Source: Desulfatibacillum aliphaticivorans DSM 15576 (lineage in GTDB: Bacteria; Desulfobacterota; Desulfobacteria; Desulfobacterales; Desulfatibacillaceae). Taken from it: DNA of 64,000 nucleotides. The stretch lies in NCBI RefSeq assembly GCF_000429905.1, contig NZ_AUCT01000002.1:248001-312000 (forward strand), written 5' to 3'. Below are positions 50,967 to 59,872 of this stretch, piece by piece. The notes under the pieces are model-generated. The model saw only the letters and a program-made list of their open reading frames with translations, searched no databases and was not told the origin of the DNA. Every line of letters starts with the position of its first letter. Within the stretch, counting starts at the first letter, position 1. Both the position numbers and the translations under genes were made by a program.

Positions 50967-52010
50967 ATGTTGGAGAAGCACAAACACATCAGTTTTCCGC
51001 CCAAGACTGATTTTCCGATTTTTCAGGTGGACGACGAAAAATGCATCGGCTGCGGGCGCTGCGTCAATTCCTGCCCCATCCAGCTATTGATGCTGAACAG
51101 CGACAAAAAAGCCCGGCCCAACGAGCGCTACGACCATTTCCGGTGCATCTGCTGCCAGAACTGCGCCGCCTCCTGCCCCAACGACGCCATAACCATCCTG
51201 GGGGATTACCGGGTGCACGAGGGCTTTTGGAAAAACGACAACCTGTTCGAGGGCGGCAAAACCTTTCCTGATCCCCTGTATTCGCGCAACGGCGCCAAGT
51301 ACGAGGACTATAAAGACCAACTGACCGAAACGGAAAAGGTCATCTACAACCGCCGCAGCATCCGTTTATATAAGAAAAAAAGGGTATCCAAGGAAATGGT
51401 GCACCGGGTCATCGAGGCGGGCAGGTTCGCGCCTTCAGCGGGAAACAACCAGCCCTGGAAGTTCGTGGCCATCACAAACCCGGATGTCATCGAGGAGATC
51501 GACCAGATCTGCAAAAAAAGGGTGCGGCTCTTTCCCCAGATGCTCATGCCCCACCCGTGGGTGGACAAACAGGTTCCGGGGGATAAAAACGCCAAGCCGA
51601 AAAAATGGCAGAAAACCCTCCATTACCTGCTCTCCCGCAAAACCCCGGGAGACGTGGATCAACGGGTCCTGGGCGGCATCAACACCATTTCCAGCGATCC
51701 CGAGTACCGGACCTTTTTCAAGGCGCCCGCCCTCATCATCCTGGCAAAGGACGTGAGGGGCATCGGCTCTCCGGATTTGGATCTGGGCATTTGCGGCCAG
51801 AACATGGTCCTGGCGGCCCATTCGTTAGGTCTGGGAACCTGCTGGGTCAGCCTGATCAAGGGGCTTACCTGGGATCACAGTTATGTTCGGAAGGTTTTGG
51901 GGCTGGAATACCCGTTTAAAATCCTGACCTCATTGACCTTGGGATATCCCGCCGGCCAGGTGGACAACATCGTGGCCAGGGAAAGGCAGCGGGTGAATTG
52001 GATCGAATAG
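50967..52010 (+). CDS. Nitroreductase-family flavoprotein with N-terminal 2x[4Fe-4S] ferredoxin domain
   Basis: 347 residues, 14 bases after the ligase. The N-terminal ferredoxin domain has CIGCGRCVNSCPIQLL and CCQNCAASCPNDAI. The nitroreductase FMN domain (about 120-347) begins with IYNRRSIRLYKKKRVSKE and 'RFAPSAGNNQPWKFVAITN', with a later 'GLGTCWVSLIKG'. The ferredoxin part should feed electrons to FMN, as in Fd-nitroreductases of clostridia and sulfate reducers. Last gene of the sigma-54 cluster; a REP-like element and then a convergent gene follow. Confidence 0.92.
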   Translation: MLEKHKHISFPPKTDFPIFQVDDEKCIGCGRCVNSCPIQLLMLNSDKKARPNERYDHFRCICCQNCAASCPNDAITILGDYRVHEGFWKNDNLFEGGKTFPDPLYSRNGAKYEDYKDQLTETEKVIYNRRSIRLYKKKRVSKEMVHRVIEAGRFAPSAGNNQPWKFVAITNPDVIEEIDQICKKRVRLFPQMLMPHPWVDKQVPGDKNAKPKKWQKTLHYLLSRKTPGDVDQRVLGGINTISSDPEYRTFFKAPALIILAKDVRGIGSPDLDLGICGQNMVLAAHSLGLGTCWVSLIKGLTWDHSYVRKVLGLEYPFKILTSLTLGYPAGQVDNIVARERQRVNWIE

Positions 52011-52104
52011 AGGAGCCTTAGTCAAGAAGATGAGGCCTGCTTATTGGCTCCCTGTTGCGTTCAAACAACTAATATAGACAAGGCAAGTCCTTAATAAAGC
52101 TGGA

Positions 52105-52150
52105 TCCCGGCTTGCGGGCGATCCTGAAAAGCGGATCGCCCTTGCCGGGA
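52105..52150. repeat. 46-nt REP-like palindrome, copy B
   Basis: Same element as at 23935-23980: arms TCCCGGC...GGGCGATCC and GGATCGCCC...GCCGGGA, differing only at two loop bases, and followed by TGACG in both. It sits between the nitroreductase gene and a convergent PLP-enzyme gene. A smaller AAGCGCC-gag-GGCGCTT hairpin follows at 52173-52189. Confidence 0.8.
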
Positions 52151-52214
52151 TGACGATTCTTTGGGCTGGAGAAAGCGCCGAGGGCGCTTGAGATTTCCGG
52201 GGACAGGCCTGCAA

Positions 52215-53294
52215 TCAGGCGGCGGGAAAAAACTGCGCCAACGGCTTGGGCAGGGAATCGGGGGCGACGGCCTCCGCCTGATCGGTCATGTCCACGGAAT
52301 TGAAGGTGTTGATAAACAGCACCGGCCCCTTGGCCTTGGGGGCCTCGTCCAGTACGGCCGCAAAGGTCTTGCCCGTATAGGTGGGGTCCAGCTTGACGCC
52401 TTCCAGGTCCCAGGCCATGCTCACGGCCCGCTGGCCCTGGGGCGTTTCGTGGCCGTATCCCGCGCCGTACTGCCGGGAATCGATTTCCAGGCTTCCCGCA
52501 TTGGACCGGAATTCGGGAATTTTAGCGCCGTGATATTTGAGCAGGGCGTGGGAACGCAAAGCCAGCCCCATCACCTTGTTCCGATTGGCCATGTACGTGG
52601 GCGTCACCCGCACCCCGTGGACGCTGGTTTTCATGTCGGCCAGAGAAAAGCCCAGGGTCAATCCGGCCAAAGTGCCGCACGTACCCGCCGCGACAAAGAC
52701 CTTTTTAGGCCTGGGAAGGACCCCTTGGCTGACCTGGTCCGCGATTTCAAGCCCGGCCTCCACATAGCCCAGGACTCCCCGGGAGTTGGAGCCCCCGGCG
52801 GGAATATAATAGCCTCCCGCATTTTGCAGGCGGTGGGCGATGTAATACGACCAGACCGTTCCTGAAGCCCCGCCGCAGTAATCCATCTTGGCGCCCAACG
52901 AGGCAAATAGGCGAAGGTTTTGCAAAACATGCTCGTTCACGGGCTGATCCGTCAACTTCAACACCACATCCAGGCCCGCCTTTTTTCCGAACATGGCCGT
53001 GGCCAGCCCATGGTTGGTGCCTAAAGCCCCCATGGTAATCAATGCCTTGCTGCCCTTCTTCTGGGCATGCGCCAGCAAAAACTCCAACTTGCGGACCTTA
53101 TTGCCTCCATACACCGGAGAAGTGAGGTCGTCCCGTTTCACCCAGATATCGGCCCCGGCCTCCCGGCTTAGAGCATCCAGACGCTCCACCGGCGTCGCCT
53201 GCTCCACCAGGGGGGTCCAAGGGATGTTCTCCCGCAGGCTTTCATGATGTTTGAACAACAGAGGAAGCTCTCTGTTCCAAATTATTCCAGGCAT
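52215..53294 (-). CDS. PLP-dependent D-cysteine desulfhydrase/ACC-deaminase family enzyme
   Basis: ATG at 53294 (MPGIIWNRELPLLFKHHESL) with GAGG six bases upstream; the longer frame to 53351 is less likely. About 359 residues, fold-type II. The PLP-binding Lys is in YGGNKVRKLEFLL after 'WVKRDDLTSPVYGG'. 'TMGALGTNHGLATAMFGKKAGLD' and 'YIPAGGSNSRGVLGYVEAGLEI' with 'VAAGTCGTLAGL' (phosphate cradle) complete the family picture. Members deaminate D-cysteine or 1-aminocyclopropane-1-carboxylate; I cannot choose between them. Confidence 0.9.
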   Translation of the reverse strand: MPGIIWNRELPLLFKHHESLRENIPWTPLVEQATPVERLDALSREAGADIWVKRDDLTSPVYGGNKVRKLEFLLAHAQKKGSKALITMGALGTNHGLATAMFGKKAGLDVVLKLTDQPVNEHVLQNLRLFASLGAKMDYCGGASGTVWSYYIAHRLQNAGGYYIPAGGSNSRGVLGYVEAGLEIADQVSQGVLPRPKKVFVAAGTCGTLAGLTLGFSLADMKTSVHGVRVTPTYMANRNKVMGLALRSHALLKYHGAKIPEFRSNAGSLEIDSRQYGAGYGHETPQGQRAVSMAWDLEGVKLDPTYTGKTFAAVLDEAPKAKGPVLFINTFNSVDMTDQAEAVAPDSLPKPLAQFFPAA

Positions 53295-53435
53295 TTTGAC
53301 CTCGCCGAATACGGTTTTTACATGGTATTTAGCTATGAACGTGTAGCACAAGTGTTCGACAATGTCAAATACCGGAGTATCAAACTTTTAATAAGATGCT
53401 GTATCTAATGAAAAAATAAAAATAGCCGAGGGGCG

Positions 53436-54110
53436 TTAATCCAACTCCGCGGCGTCAAAAGAGGCGCCATGCCCGGGATGTATGGTTTTCGCGCCGTTTT
53501 CCAACAACACGGCCCAACTTTCTTTCAAAATGTTTAGATCGTTTCCAAAAGGAGGAATGCGCCTTTTATAAAAACGCGGCATTTCGTTGTAGGCAAGATC
53601 GCCCACCATGGCATGGCCGTCATGGGTCATAACGGATATGGACCCGGAGGTGTGGCCTGGCGTGAGCAGGATGTCCGCGTCAAAACCCCAGGACTTTAAG
53701 GACATGGGCGATTCTATGGTTATATCCGGCCTGACCGCCTCGAATTGGGTCAAGCGAGCCAGCAGGCCCGGAAGCCGCCTGCCCAGCCGCACCGCGGCCC
53801 TGGTGAACGGAATCGTTCCGTTGGGGACCTGCCAGCGCCCGCCAGCCAGGTCCCCGGCCTCCGCTTTGTGTACGATCACCGGGCATCCGCTGCGTTTGAC
53901 TATGGCCGCCAGGTTTCCCGCGTGGTCGAAATGCACGTGGGTGATAACAATCAGCCGGATCTCCTCAGGCGAAATATTCAGGCGCTTCAATCGATTGAAT
54001 AAAATTCTGTGCTTGCCGGGAAGGCCGGCGTCCACCATCAAATATCCTTGCTTTCCTTTTAAAAGCCATACATTGGCGAAACCGGTGCGCAGCCTGATGA
54101 TTTTCTGCAT
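53436..54110 (-). CDS. Metallo-beta-lactamase-fold hydrolase
   Basis: A 224-residue MBL-fold protein. The metal motif VITHVHFDHAGN (HxHxDH) and later His (LTPGHTSGSISV; IHPGHG) are all present, giving a full binuclear Zn/Fe site. It is glyoxalase-II-like in size, acting on a thioester or lactone (inference). Transcribed divergently from the TetR gene, with about 280 bases between them, so the TetR operator at 54311 may also affect it. Confidence 0.9.
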   Translation of the reverse strand: MQKIIRLRTGFANVWLLKGKQGYLMVDAGLPGKHRILFNRLKRLNISPEEIRLIVITHVHFDHAGNLAAIVKRSGCPVIVHKAEAGDLAGGRWQVPNGTIPFTRAAVRLGRRLPGLLARLTQFEAVRPDITIESPMSLKSWGFDADILLTPGHTSGSISVMTHDGHAMVGDLAYNEMPRFYKRRIPPFGNDLNILKESWAVLLENGAKTIHPGHGASFDAAELD

Positions 54111-54304
54111 GATTGTATTCTCCGGAATAAATTACGGGGTTGGAGGCCTTTGAATGGCTAAAAAAGCACAGGTTATTTTTCATTGCAAGTCTAAAGGGCG
54201 GCCTCTCCCCATAGAAAAATAGAGGCGCCCCCCAGAAAAACCTTGATTTCAAGAGCCCCCCACCAGAAAAAGACTGAATCGCCCTACAAACGGCGCAAAA
54301 AATC

Positions 54305-54337
54305 TTGACAACTGAATATTTCCAAAATATATTCAGT
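54305..54337 (+). promoter_or_regulatory. Sigma-70 promoter with embedded TetR-type operator
   Basis: TTGACA (54305-54310), 17 bases, then TATATT (54328-54333) form a near-consensus promoter about 60 bases before the TetR start. A perfect 9-bp inverted repeat ACTGAATAT (54311-54319) / ATATTCAGT (54329-54337) covers the spacer and -10. Binding there would block RNA polymerase, so the TetR gene is probably autorepressed. The TGAAT/ATTCA half-sites recall fatty-acid-responsive TetR (FadR/PsrA-like) operators. Confidence 0.8.
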
Positions 54338-54390
54338 TTTAAACGCAGGGACGAATCCCGCTCCCGACCCACTTAACACAGGACCCGACC

Positions 54391-55047
54391 GTGACCGGAA
54401 AAGAAAAAACCGAACTCCGAAAAACCCAAATCCTCCAAGCAGCCGCCAAGGTTTTCGCCGAAAAAGGCTTTCAGGAAGGGACCATTCCGGATGTGGCCAA
54501 AGAGTCGGGCGTTTCCGAAGCCTCCATTTACGAGTATTTCAGCAACAAGGAAAATCTCCTGTTTTCCATCCCCATGGAGGCCATGCAGCGTTTGAGCGAA
54601 AAGATTGATTTCCACCTCAAGCTGATCCGGGGCGGCGCGGAAAAACTCCGGGCGATTTTGTATCTTCAACTTCTTTTTTATATTGAGAACCGGGATTACG
54701 CAGCGGTTATCATGCTGATATTGAAGCAAAACCGTCGTTTTCTCGACACGGAGGCCCACCAGGCCATCCGCAAGCATTTAAAAACCGTGGACAAGGTGAT
54801 CAGGGACGGCATGGAATGCGGCGAGTTCCGGAACGACATGGATCCCTACCTTATTCGGTCCACCTGCCTGGGCAGCATGGAGCACGTGGTCACCAACTGG
54901 CTCATGCTCGGGCATCCCACGGACGAGGAGTTGCTGAAATGGGTGGATCCCATGTTGAACGCCCTTGTCCGGGGAGTAGGCGCGGGAAACGAATTGAACC
55001 AATGTCCCTTGAAGCACCTCATCGTCCCAGAGGACGTCGAGGCCTGA
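54391..55047 (+). CDS. TetR-family transcriptional regulator, probable acyl-CoA-responsive
   Basis: 218 residues, GTG start (54391) with AGGA upstream. The N-terminal TetR HTH is textbook: ILQAAAKVFAEKGFQEGTIPDVAKESGVSEASIYEYFSNKENLLFSIP. The C-terminal ligand domain is all-helical, resembling FadR-type repressors with a Phe/Leu-rich pocket (LQLLFYIENRDYAAVIMLIL). It precedes the acyl-CoA dehydrogenase/carboxylase operon by about 120 bases and is likely co-transcribed or its regulator. The operator lies in its own promoter. Confidence 0.92.
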   Translation: MTGKEKTELRKTQILQAAAKVFAEKGFQEGTIPDVAKESGVSEASIYEYFSNKENLLFSIPMEAMQRLSEKIDFHLKLIRGGAEKLRAILYLQLLFYIENRDYAAVIMLILKQNRRFLDTEAHQAIRKHLKTVDKVIRDGMECGEFRNDMDPYLIRSTCLGSMEHVVTNWLMLGHPTDEELLKWVDPMLNALVRGVGAGNELNQCPLKHLIVPEDVEA

Positions 55048-55169
55048 CGACCAGCCCCCTCGTGTAGGAACGCCGACAATAATAATGGAGGGGCGGCATA
55101 TTCCTAGTTGCAGCAAACACAAACTGGCGCGCCGAATCGCGGCCTGCCGCAATCCAAACGAGGTGAACC

Positions 55170-56318
55170 ATGAGCGATGCAGTAAAAGCGCAAGAGTATT
55201 TTGGCAAGGAACATGACATGTTCCGCAAAGCCATCCGGGATTTTGTCAAAAAAGAGATCGTCCCCAATATTGACGAATGGGAAGAGCAGGGAGCCTTTCC
55301 CGTGGAGCTTTACAAGAAAGCGGCCGAACTGGGATACATCGGCCTGGGCTTTCCCGAAGAACTGGGAGGCCAGGGCGGGGATGTGTTTTTAACCATCGTC
55401 GCAGCCGAGGAATTGATGCGTTCCGGCTCCGGAGGTTTTTCCGCCAGCCTGGGTTCCCTGGGCATCGCCCTGCCGCCCATTGTGGGGCACGGCACCCCAG
55501 AGCAGAAGGCGAAATTCATCACGCCGGTCTTGAAGGGGGATCGCATCGCGGCCCTGGGCGTGACCGAGCCTTCCGGCGGATCCGACGTGGCCAACCTGAA
55601 AACCACCGCCGTCCGGGACGGAGACCATTACGTGGTCAACGGAAGCAAGACCTTCATCACCAGCGGGACCAGGGCGCACCAACTCACCACGGCGGTCCGC
55701 ACCGGCGGAGACGGCCACAAGGGCATCAGCTTTTTGGTCATCGAGTCCGACACTCCCGGCTACTCCACCTCCCCTCCCATGAAAAAAATGGGCTGGTGGG
55801 CTTCCGACACGGCTGAAATTTACTTTGACAACTGCCGGGTGCCCGTTGAAAACCTCATCGGCGAGGAAAACAAGGGCTTCTATTATATTATGGAAAACTT
55901 CCAGAACGAGCGCCTGTCCCTGGCGGTCATGGCCAATGTCACCGCGCAAATGGCTTTTGAGGAATGCGTCAAATACGTCAAACAGCGCGAAGCATTCGGC
56001 AAGACCTTGAACGCCTACCAGGTGACCCGCCACAAACTGGTGGACATGGCCACGTTGATCGAAGCCAGCACCGAATTCACATACCGGGTGGCCGCCAAGA
56101 TGAACGGAGGGATTCCCCAAATCAAGGAAGTCTCCATGGCCAAGAATTTCGCCTGCCAGATCGCCGACAAAGTAACCTTTGATGCGGTTCAGATTTTCGG
56201 CGGCTACGGATACATGCGCGGACATCTGGTGGAAAGGCTATACCGTGACAACCGCATCCTGTCCATTGGAGGGGGAACCACGGAAATCATGAAGGAAATC
56301 ATTTCCAATTTTATTTAG
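55170..56318 (+). CDS. Acyl-CoA dehydrogenase (long-chain/isovaleryl-type active site)
   Basis: 382 residues, GAGGTGA before ATG. FAD-binding blocks include 'LGVTEPSGGSDVANLKTTAVRDGDHYVVNGSKTFITSG'. The C-terminal segment where MCAD has its catalytic Glu reads SIGGGTTEIMKEII, with Gly at that place. The base is therefore expected on helix G, in AFEECVKYVKQREAFGKT (Glu264/265), as in long-chain and isovaleryl-CoA dehydrogenases. 'QIFGGYGYMRGHLVERLYRDNRI' is the usual C-terminal signature. It gives an enoyl-CoA (or unsaturated dicarboxyl-CoA) for the carboxylase encoded next; electrons pass to ETF, not encoded here. 20 bases before the first carboxyltransferase gene. Confidence 0.93.
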   Translation: MSDAVKAQEYFGKEHDMFRKAIRDFVKKEIVPNIDEWEEQGAFPVELYKKAAELGYIGLGFPEELGGQGGDVFLTIVAAEELMRSGSGGFSASLGSLGIALPPIVGHGTPEQKAKFITPVLKGDRIAALGVTEPSGGSDVANLKTTAVRDGDHYVVNGSKTFITSGTRAHQLTTAVRTGGDGHKGISFLVIESDTPGYSTSPPMKKMGWWASDTAEIYFDNCRVPVENLIGEENKGFYYIMENFQNERLSLAVMANVTAQMAFEECVKYVKQREAFGKTLNAYQVTRHKLVDMATLIEASTEFTYRVAAKMNGGIPQIKEVSMAKNFACQIADKVTFDAVQIFGGYGYMRGHLVERLYRDNRILSIGGGTTEIMKEIISNFI

Positions 56319-56337
56319 TAACAAGGAGAGCGAAACC

Positions 56338-57897
56338 ATGGGAAAATGGATGGACGGCTACCTGGAGAAACTGGAAGCCAAGCGCCTGAAAAGTCAGCAA
56401 GGCGGGGGCCAGGATCGCCAGGAGGTGCAGCATTCCCTAAACAAGCTGACGGCTCGGGAAAGAATGGAGCTCTTGTTTGACAAGGGCGCCTTTGACGAAC
56501 TGGGCGCCCTGACCCGGGACGCCCGCCCGCCCCTGGACGGCAAAAAACGCCCCAGCCCGGGCGACGGCGTGGTCATGGGCGGAGGCCAAATCAACGGCCG
56601 CAACGCCCTGGCTTTTTGCCTGGACTTTACGGTCATGGCCGGGGGCCTTGGCAACGACGGCGTGTGGATGCTGGCGGACCTGGTGAAAAAAGCCGGGGAG
56701 CGGAACGTGCCCCTGATCGGCATGCTGGATTCCGCAGGCTCCCGGATCAGCGTCAAAGACGGATACACCGGCCTTAACGGCCTTGGCCGTTTGTTCAAGT
56801 ACATGTCTCAGTATTCGGGCGTCAGCCCCCGGATCATGATGGTTCTGGGCCCCTGCACCGGCCCCCTTGCGGCTTTGCCGGTCATGGGCGACTTCCGGAT
56901 TTTCAACGAAGAAAGCGCCTTTTTGTGGCTGGGCGGCGCAATGGAGTCCGACGAGGCGGGAACCGCGGAATTCCATATGGAAAAAAGCGGCCAGTGCGAC
57001 TTTGTTGTGGACAGCGACGAAGACGCCATAGACAAAGCCAAGGAGCTTTTGGCCTACATGCCCCAGAACTGCTGGGAAATGCCTCCCTTCGTGGACTCGG
57101 GCGACGATCCCGAACGCCGGGAGGAAGCCATCCTGGACGTCATGCCGGAAAACGTCAAGTTCACCTATGACGTGCACGAAATTATCGAATTGATCGTGGA
57201 TAACGGCGAGTTCCTGGAAGTCCAGGAGGAATACGCCACCCATCTGGTTACGGGCTTCGCCCGCATAGGCGGATATCCCATCGGCATCGTGGCCAACAAC
57301 CCGGACGAAATGAGCGGCGTCTTTGAAATCGACTCCGCCGACAAGTACGACCGGTTCATGAATTTTCTGGACTGCTTCAACATTCCCATCATCACCATGG
57401 TGGACTCCACGGCCTACGTGCCCGGCGACAAGTGGGAGCGCCTGGGCATCATCCGCCACGGCGCCAAGAACCTGCATTCGTACTCTCATCTGACCACCCA
57501 GAAAATCACCGTGGTCCTGCGCCGCTCCTACGGCGGGTCCAACATCGTCATGGGCTGCGCCCAGATGCACCCGGACGTGGTGTTCGGCTGGCCCTGCGGC
57601 GAGTTCGCCCCCACCGGGCCGGAATCCATTGTGGAAGCCATCTTCCATAAGGAGCTGGCGAAAGCCGAGGAAAAGGGCGGCAAGGAAAAACGTCAGGAAT
57701 ACTATGACATGCTCCTGGCTACGGTCAGGGAGCGGTTTAACATCATGCATCACTCCATGGACTGGACCTCTTATTATATGGTGGAGGAAGCCATCGACCC
57801 GCGGGACACCCGCGCCAAGATCTACCGCACCATCGTGGCCACCCTGGACAAGCAGGAAGAGCTTCCTGAAAAGAAACGCTTCATCAAGCCTGCATAA
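56338..57897 (+). CDS. Acyl-CoA carboxylase, carboxyltransferase (beta) subunit 1
   Basis: 519 residues of the carboxyltransferase fold (PccB/MccB/GcdA type) with AAGGAGAG before ATG. 'KLTARERMELLFDKGAFDELGALTRD' is the usual N-terminal block, 'MLDSAGSRISVKDGYTGLNGLGRLF' and 'GPCTGPLAALPVMGD' line the CoA/oxyanion region, and 'GIVANNPDEMSGVFEIDSADKYDRFMNFLDCFNIPIITMVDSTAYVPG' the second crotonase half. It transfers CO2 from carboxybiotin to an acyl-CoA or the reverse (decarboxylase mode). It is distinctly different from the next gene, so not a tandem copy of recent date. Confidence 0.92.
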   Translation: MGKWMDGYLEKLEAKRLKSQQGGGQDRQEVQHSLNKLTARERMELLFDKGAFDELGALTRDARPPLDGKKRPSPGDGVVMGGGQINGRNALAFCLDFTVMAGGLGNDGVWMLADLVKKAGERNVPLIGMLDSAGSRISVKDGYTGLNGLGRLFKYMSQYSGVSPRIMMVLGPCTGPLAALPVMGDFRIFNEESAFLWLGGAMESDEAGTAEFHMEKSGQCDFVVDSDEDAIDKAKELLAYMPQNCWEMPPFVDSGDDPERREEAILDVMPENVKFTYDVHEIIELIVDNGEFLEVQEEYATHLVTGFARIGGYPIGIVANNPDEMSGVFEIDSADKYDRFMNFLDCFNIPIITMVDSTAYVPGDKWERLGIIRHGAKNLHSYSHLTTQKITVVLRRSYGGSNIVMGCAQMHPDVVFGWPCGEFAPTGPESIVEAIFHKELAKAEEKGGKEKRQEYYDMLLATVRERFNIMHHSMDWTSYYMVEEAIDPRDTRAKIYRTIVATLDKQEELPEKKRFIKPA

Positions 57898-57909
57898 AAG
57901 GAGAGAAAC

Positions 57910-59463
57910 ATGTCTGAACGAATGAACGAAGCAATTAACAGGCTTGCTGAAATACAGAAGCAAAACCTGCTGGGAGGCGGCCAGAAGCACGTTGACCGGC
58001 AGCACGCCAGAAACAAGATGACGGCCAGGGAGCGCATTGACGCCCTGCTGGATCCCGGCACATTTCTGGAAGTCGGCTCCTGCGTTAACACCACCAGCGT
58101 CAGGATGGACGGCAGAACCACGGACGCCCCCTGCGACGGCGCCATCACCGGCACGGGCAAGGTGGACGGCCGGCTCATTGGCGTGTATTCCAGCGATTTC
58201 ACGGTCCTGGGCGGATCTTTAGGCGCCCAGCACCTGCAAAAATGCTCCGAATGGATCATCCAATGCACCAAGCTGGGCATTCCCATGGTCTGGCTGCTGG
58301 ACTCCTCGGGAGGCCGCCTGGGCTACCAGGACGTCATGTTCGCCGGCATTGAGTGGTATTTCTGCACCATCTCACGCAGTTCCGGCGTCGTGCCTCAGAT
58401 CAACGTGCTCATGGGCCCCTGCATTGCAGGCCAGGCTTACGCCCCGACCCTGTGCGACTTCCTGCTCATGAGCCGGGAGACCGCCAACCTGTGGCTGGCC
58501 GGCCCCAGGCAGGCCAAGGCCGCCACGTCCGAGGATATCGACAAGTCCGTGGGCAGCGCCGATTACCACGTAGCCCATTCCGGCACCTGCGACGTTGTCG
58601 GGGACAACGATGCGGAAACCATTGCAAAAACCAGGGAGCTCTTAAGCTATCTGCCTTCCAATTTCCGGGAAAAGCCTCCGGTCAAGGAAGCACCCGCCGA
58701 CTCCTTGTGTGATGTGGACAAGCTCCTGGAGCTGGTTCCTGACGACCTGGCCAAGACCTATGACATGCATGAAGTCATCAAGGTTTTGGTGGACGACGGC
58801 GATTATTTTGAGGTCAAGGACCAATACGCCAAGAACCTCATCTGCTGCTTCGCCCGCATGGACGGCAAGCCCGTGGGCATAGTCGCCAATAACCCGGCCG
58901 AGCCCGGAAGCATCATGGAAATCAATTCCTGCGATAAATACTACCGTTTTCTCCAGGTGTTGGACGCCTTCAACATCCCCCTGGTGACTCTGGTGGACAC
59001 CCCGCCTTTCGTTCCCGGCGAAGAGCAGGAAGAAAAAGGCCTCTTACGCCACTTCGGCAAAATCGTGGACGTTTACACAACCTCCACCATTCCCAAAATC
59101 AGCATCGTCCTGCGGGAAGCATACGCCGACGCCGGCGCCATGATCATGGGCGTCTCCAAAGGCATGGGCGCGGACGCAGCCTTGGCATGGCCCATCGCCC
59201 AATACGCCGTGGAAGCCTCGGAGCTGGATTACCGGGAAGTGGTTAAAGGCATGGAGGACGACGCTTACGAAGGCTACCTGAACTGGGGCCGGGAAAAAAC
59301 CGACGTGTTCGACGTGGCCAGGGGCTTTACCACCCAGGTGGTGGACGAAATCATCCATCCCAAAGAAACCAGGAAAAGAATCATCCAATCTTTGGAGCTG
59401 TTCAAAAATAAAGAGGAAGAACTTCCCCTCAGGGCCAAGTGCCACGGCACGATGCCCTCATAA
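57910..59463 (+). CDS. Acyl-CoA carboxylase, carboxyltransferase (beta) subunit 2
   Basis: 517 residues, 12 bases after the first subunit with GGAGAG before ATG. Same fold: 'KMTARERIDALLDPGTFLEVGSCVNTT', 'DGAITGTGKVDGRLIGVYSSDFTVLGGSLGAQHLQK', 'GIVANNPAEPGSIMEINSCDKYYRFLQVLDAFNIPLVTLVDTPPFVPG', 'GKIVDVYTTSTIPKISIVLREAYADAGAMIMG'. The pair of adjacent different carboxyltransferases suggests a hetero-oligomeric enzyme (as in some glutaconyl-, geranyl- or acetone-type relatives) or two alternative substrates sharing one biotin carrier. The substrate is unresolved. Confidence 0.92.
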   Translation: MSERMNEAINRLAEIQKQNLLGGGQKHVDRQHARNKMTARERIDALLDPGTFLEVGSCVNTTSVRMDGRTTDAPCDGAITGTGKVDGRLIGVYSSDFTVLGGSLGAQHLQKCSEWIIQCTKLGIPMVWLLDSSGGRLGYQDVMFAGIEWYFCTISRSSGVVPQINVLMGPCIAGQAYAPTLCDFLLMSRETANLWLAGPRQAKAATSEDIDKSVGSADYHVAHSGTCDVVGDNDAETIAKTRELLSYLPSNFREKPPVKEAPADSLCDVDKLLELVPDDLAKTYDMHEVIKVLVDDGDYFEVKDQYAKNLICCFARMDGKPVGIVANNPAEPGSIMEINSCDKYYRFLQVLDAFNIPLVTLVDTPPFVPGEEQEEKGLLRHFGKIVDVYTTSTIPKISIVLREAYADAGAMIMGVSKGMGADAALAWPIAQYAVEASELDYREVVKGMEDDAYEGYLNWGREKTDVFDVARGFTTQVVDEIIHPKETRKRIIQSLELFKNKEEELPLRAKCHGTMPS

Positions 59464-59474
59464 ACGGGAAGCAG

Positions 59475-59518
59475 GGAACGGGGAGCAATAACCAGGCCGA
59501 GGCGAGCCTCCCCGTTCC
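59475..59518 (+). other. Inverted repeat between carboxyltransferase and biotin carrier genes
   Basis: GGAACGGGGAG (59475-59485) and CTCCCCGTTCC (59508-59518) form a perfect 11-bp stem around a 22-base loop, with no T-run after it. In the 150-base gap it may stabilise or attenuate the mRNA, reducing downstream gene expression relative to the carboxyltransferases. Confidence 0.5.
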
Positions 59519-59612
59519 TTAACCTGGAATTCAGCCGCCGCCTAACCCCATGCCGGCGGATTCAGTATAAAATTACTTGCATCTCAAGCGATAAAACTGT
59601 CAGGAGGCAACC

Positions 59613-59858
59613 ATGGCAAAGAAAAAAGTCAAAGCAAAAATGTCCGGCGTTTTTTACAGAAGGCCCGCCCCCGAAGAACCCGCTTATTGCGAAGTGGGCG
59701 ACGTGGTTAAGAAAAAACAGGTCCTGGCCCTGCTGGAAACCATGAAGGTTTTCCAGAAAGTCAAATCCACGGCGGACGGAAAGATCGTGGAAATCCTGGC
59801 TGAAAATGAACAGCCCCTGAAGGACGGGGACGTGATGTTCATCATCGAAACGGAATAA
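59613..59858 (+). CDS. Biotin carboxyl carrier (biotinyl/lipoyl attachment domain) protein
   Basis: 81 residues, with AGGAGGC before ATG. The whole protein is a biotinyl domain: 'MSGVFYRRPAPEEPAYCEVGDVVKKKQVLALLETMKVFQKVKSTADGKIVEILAENEQPLKDGDVMFII'. The biotinylated Lys is in ETMKV, where the classical sequence is (E/A)AMKM, so Thr stands for Ala. As a free-standing carrier it serves both carboxyltransferases and the biotin carboxylase that starts 15 bases downstream. Confidence 0.93.
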   Translation: MAKKKVKAKMSGVFYRRPAPEEPAYCEVGDVVKKKQVLALLETMKVFQKVKSTADGKIVEILAENEQPLKDGDVMFIIETE

Positions 59859-59872
59859 CCAGAGAGGCGACC

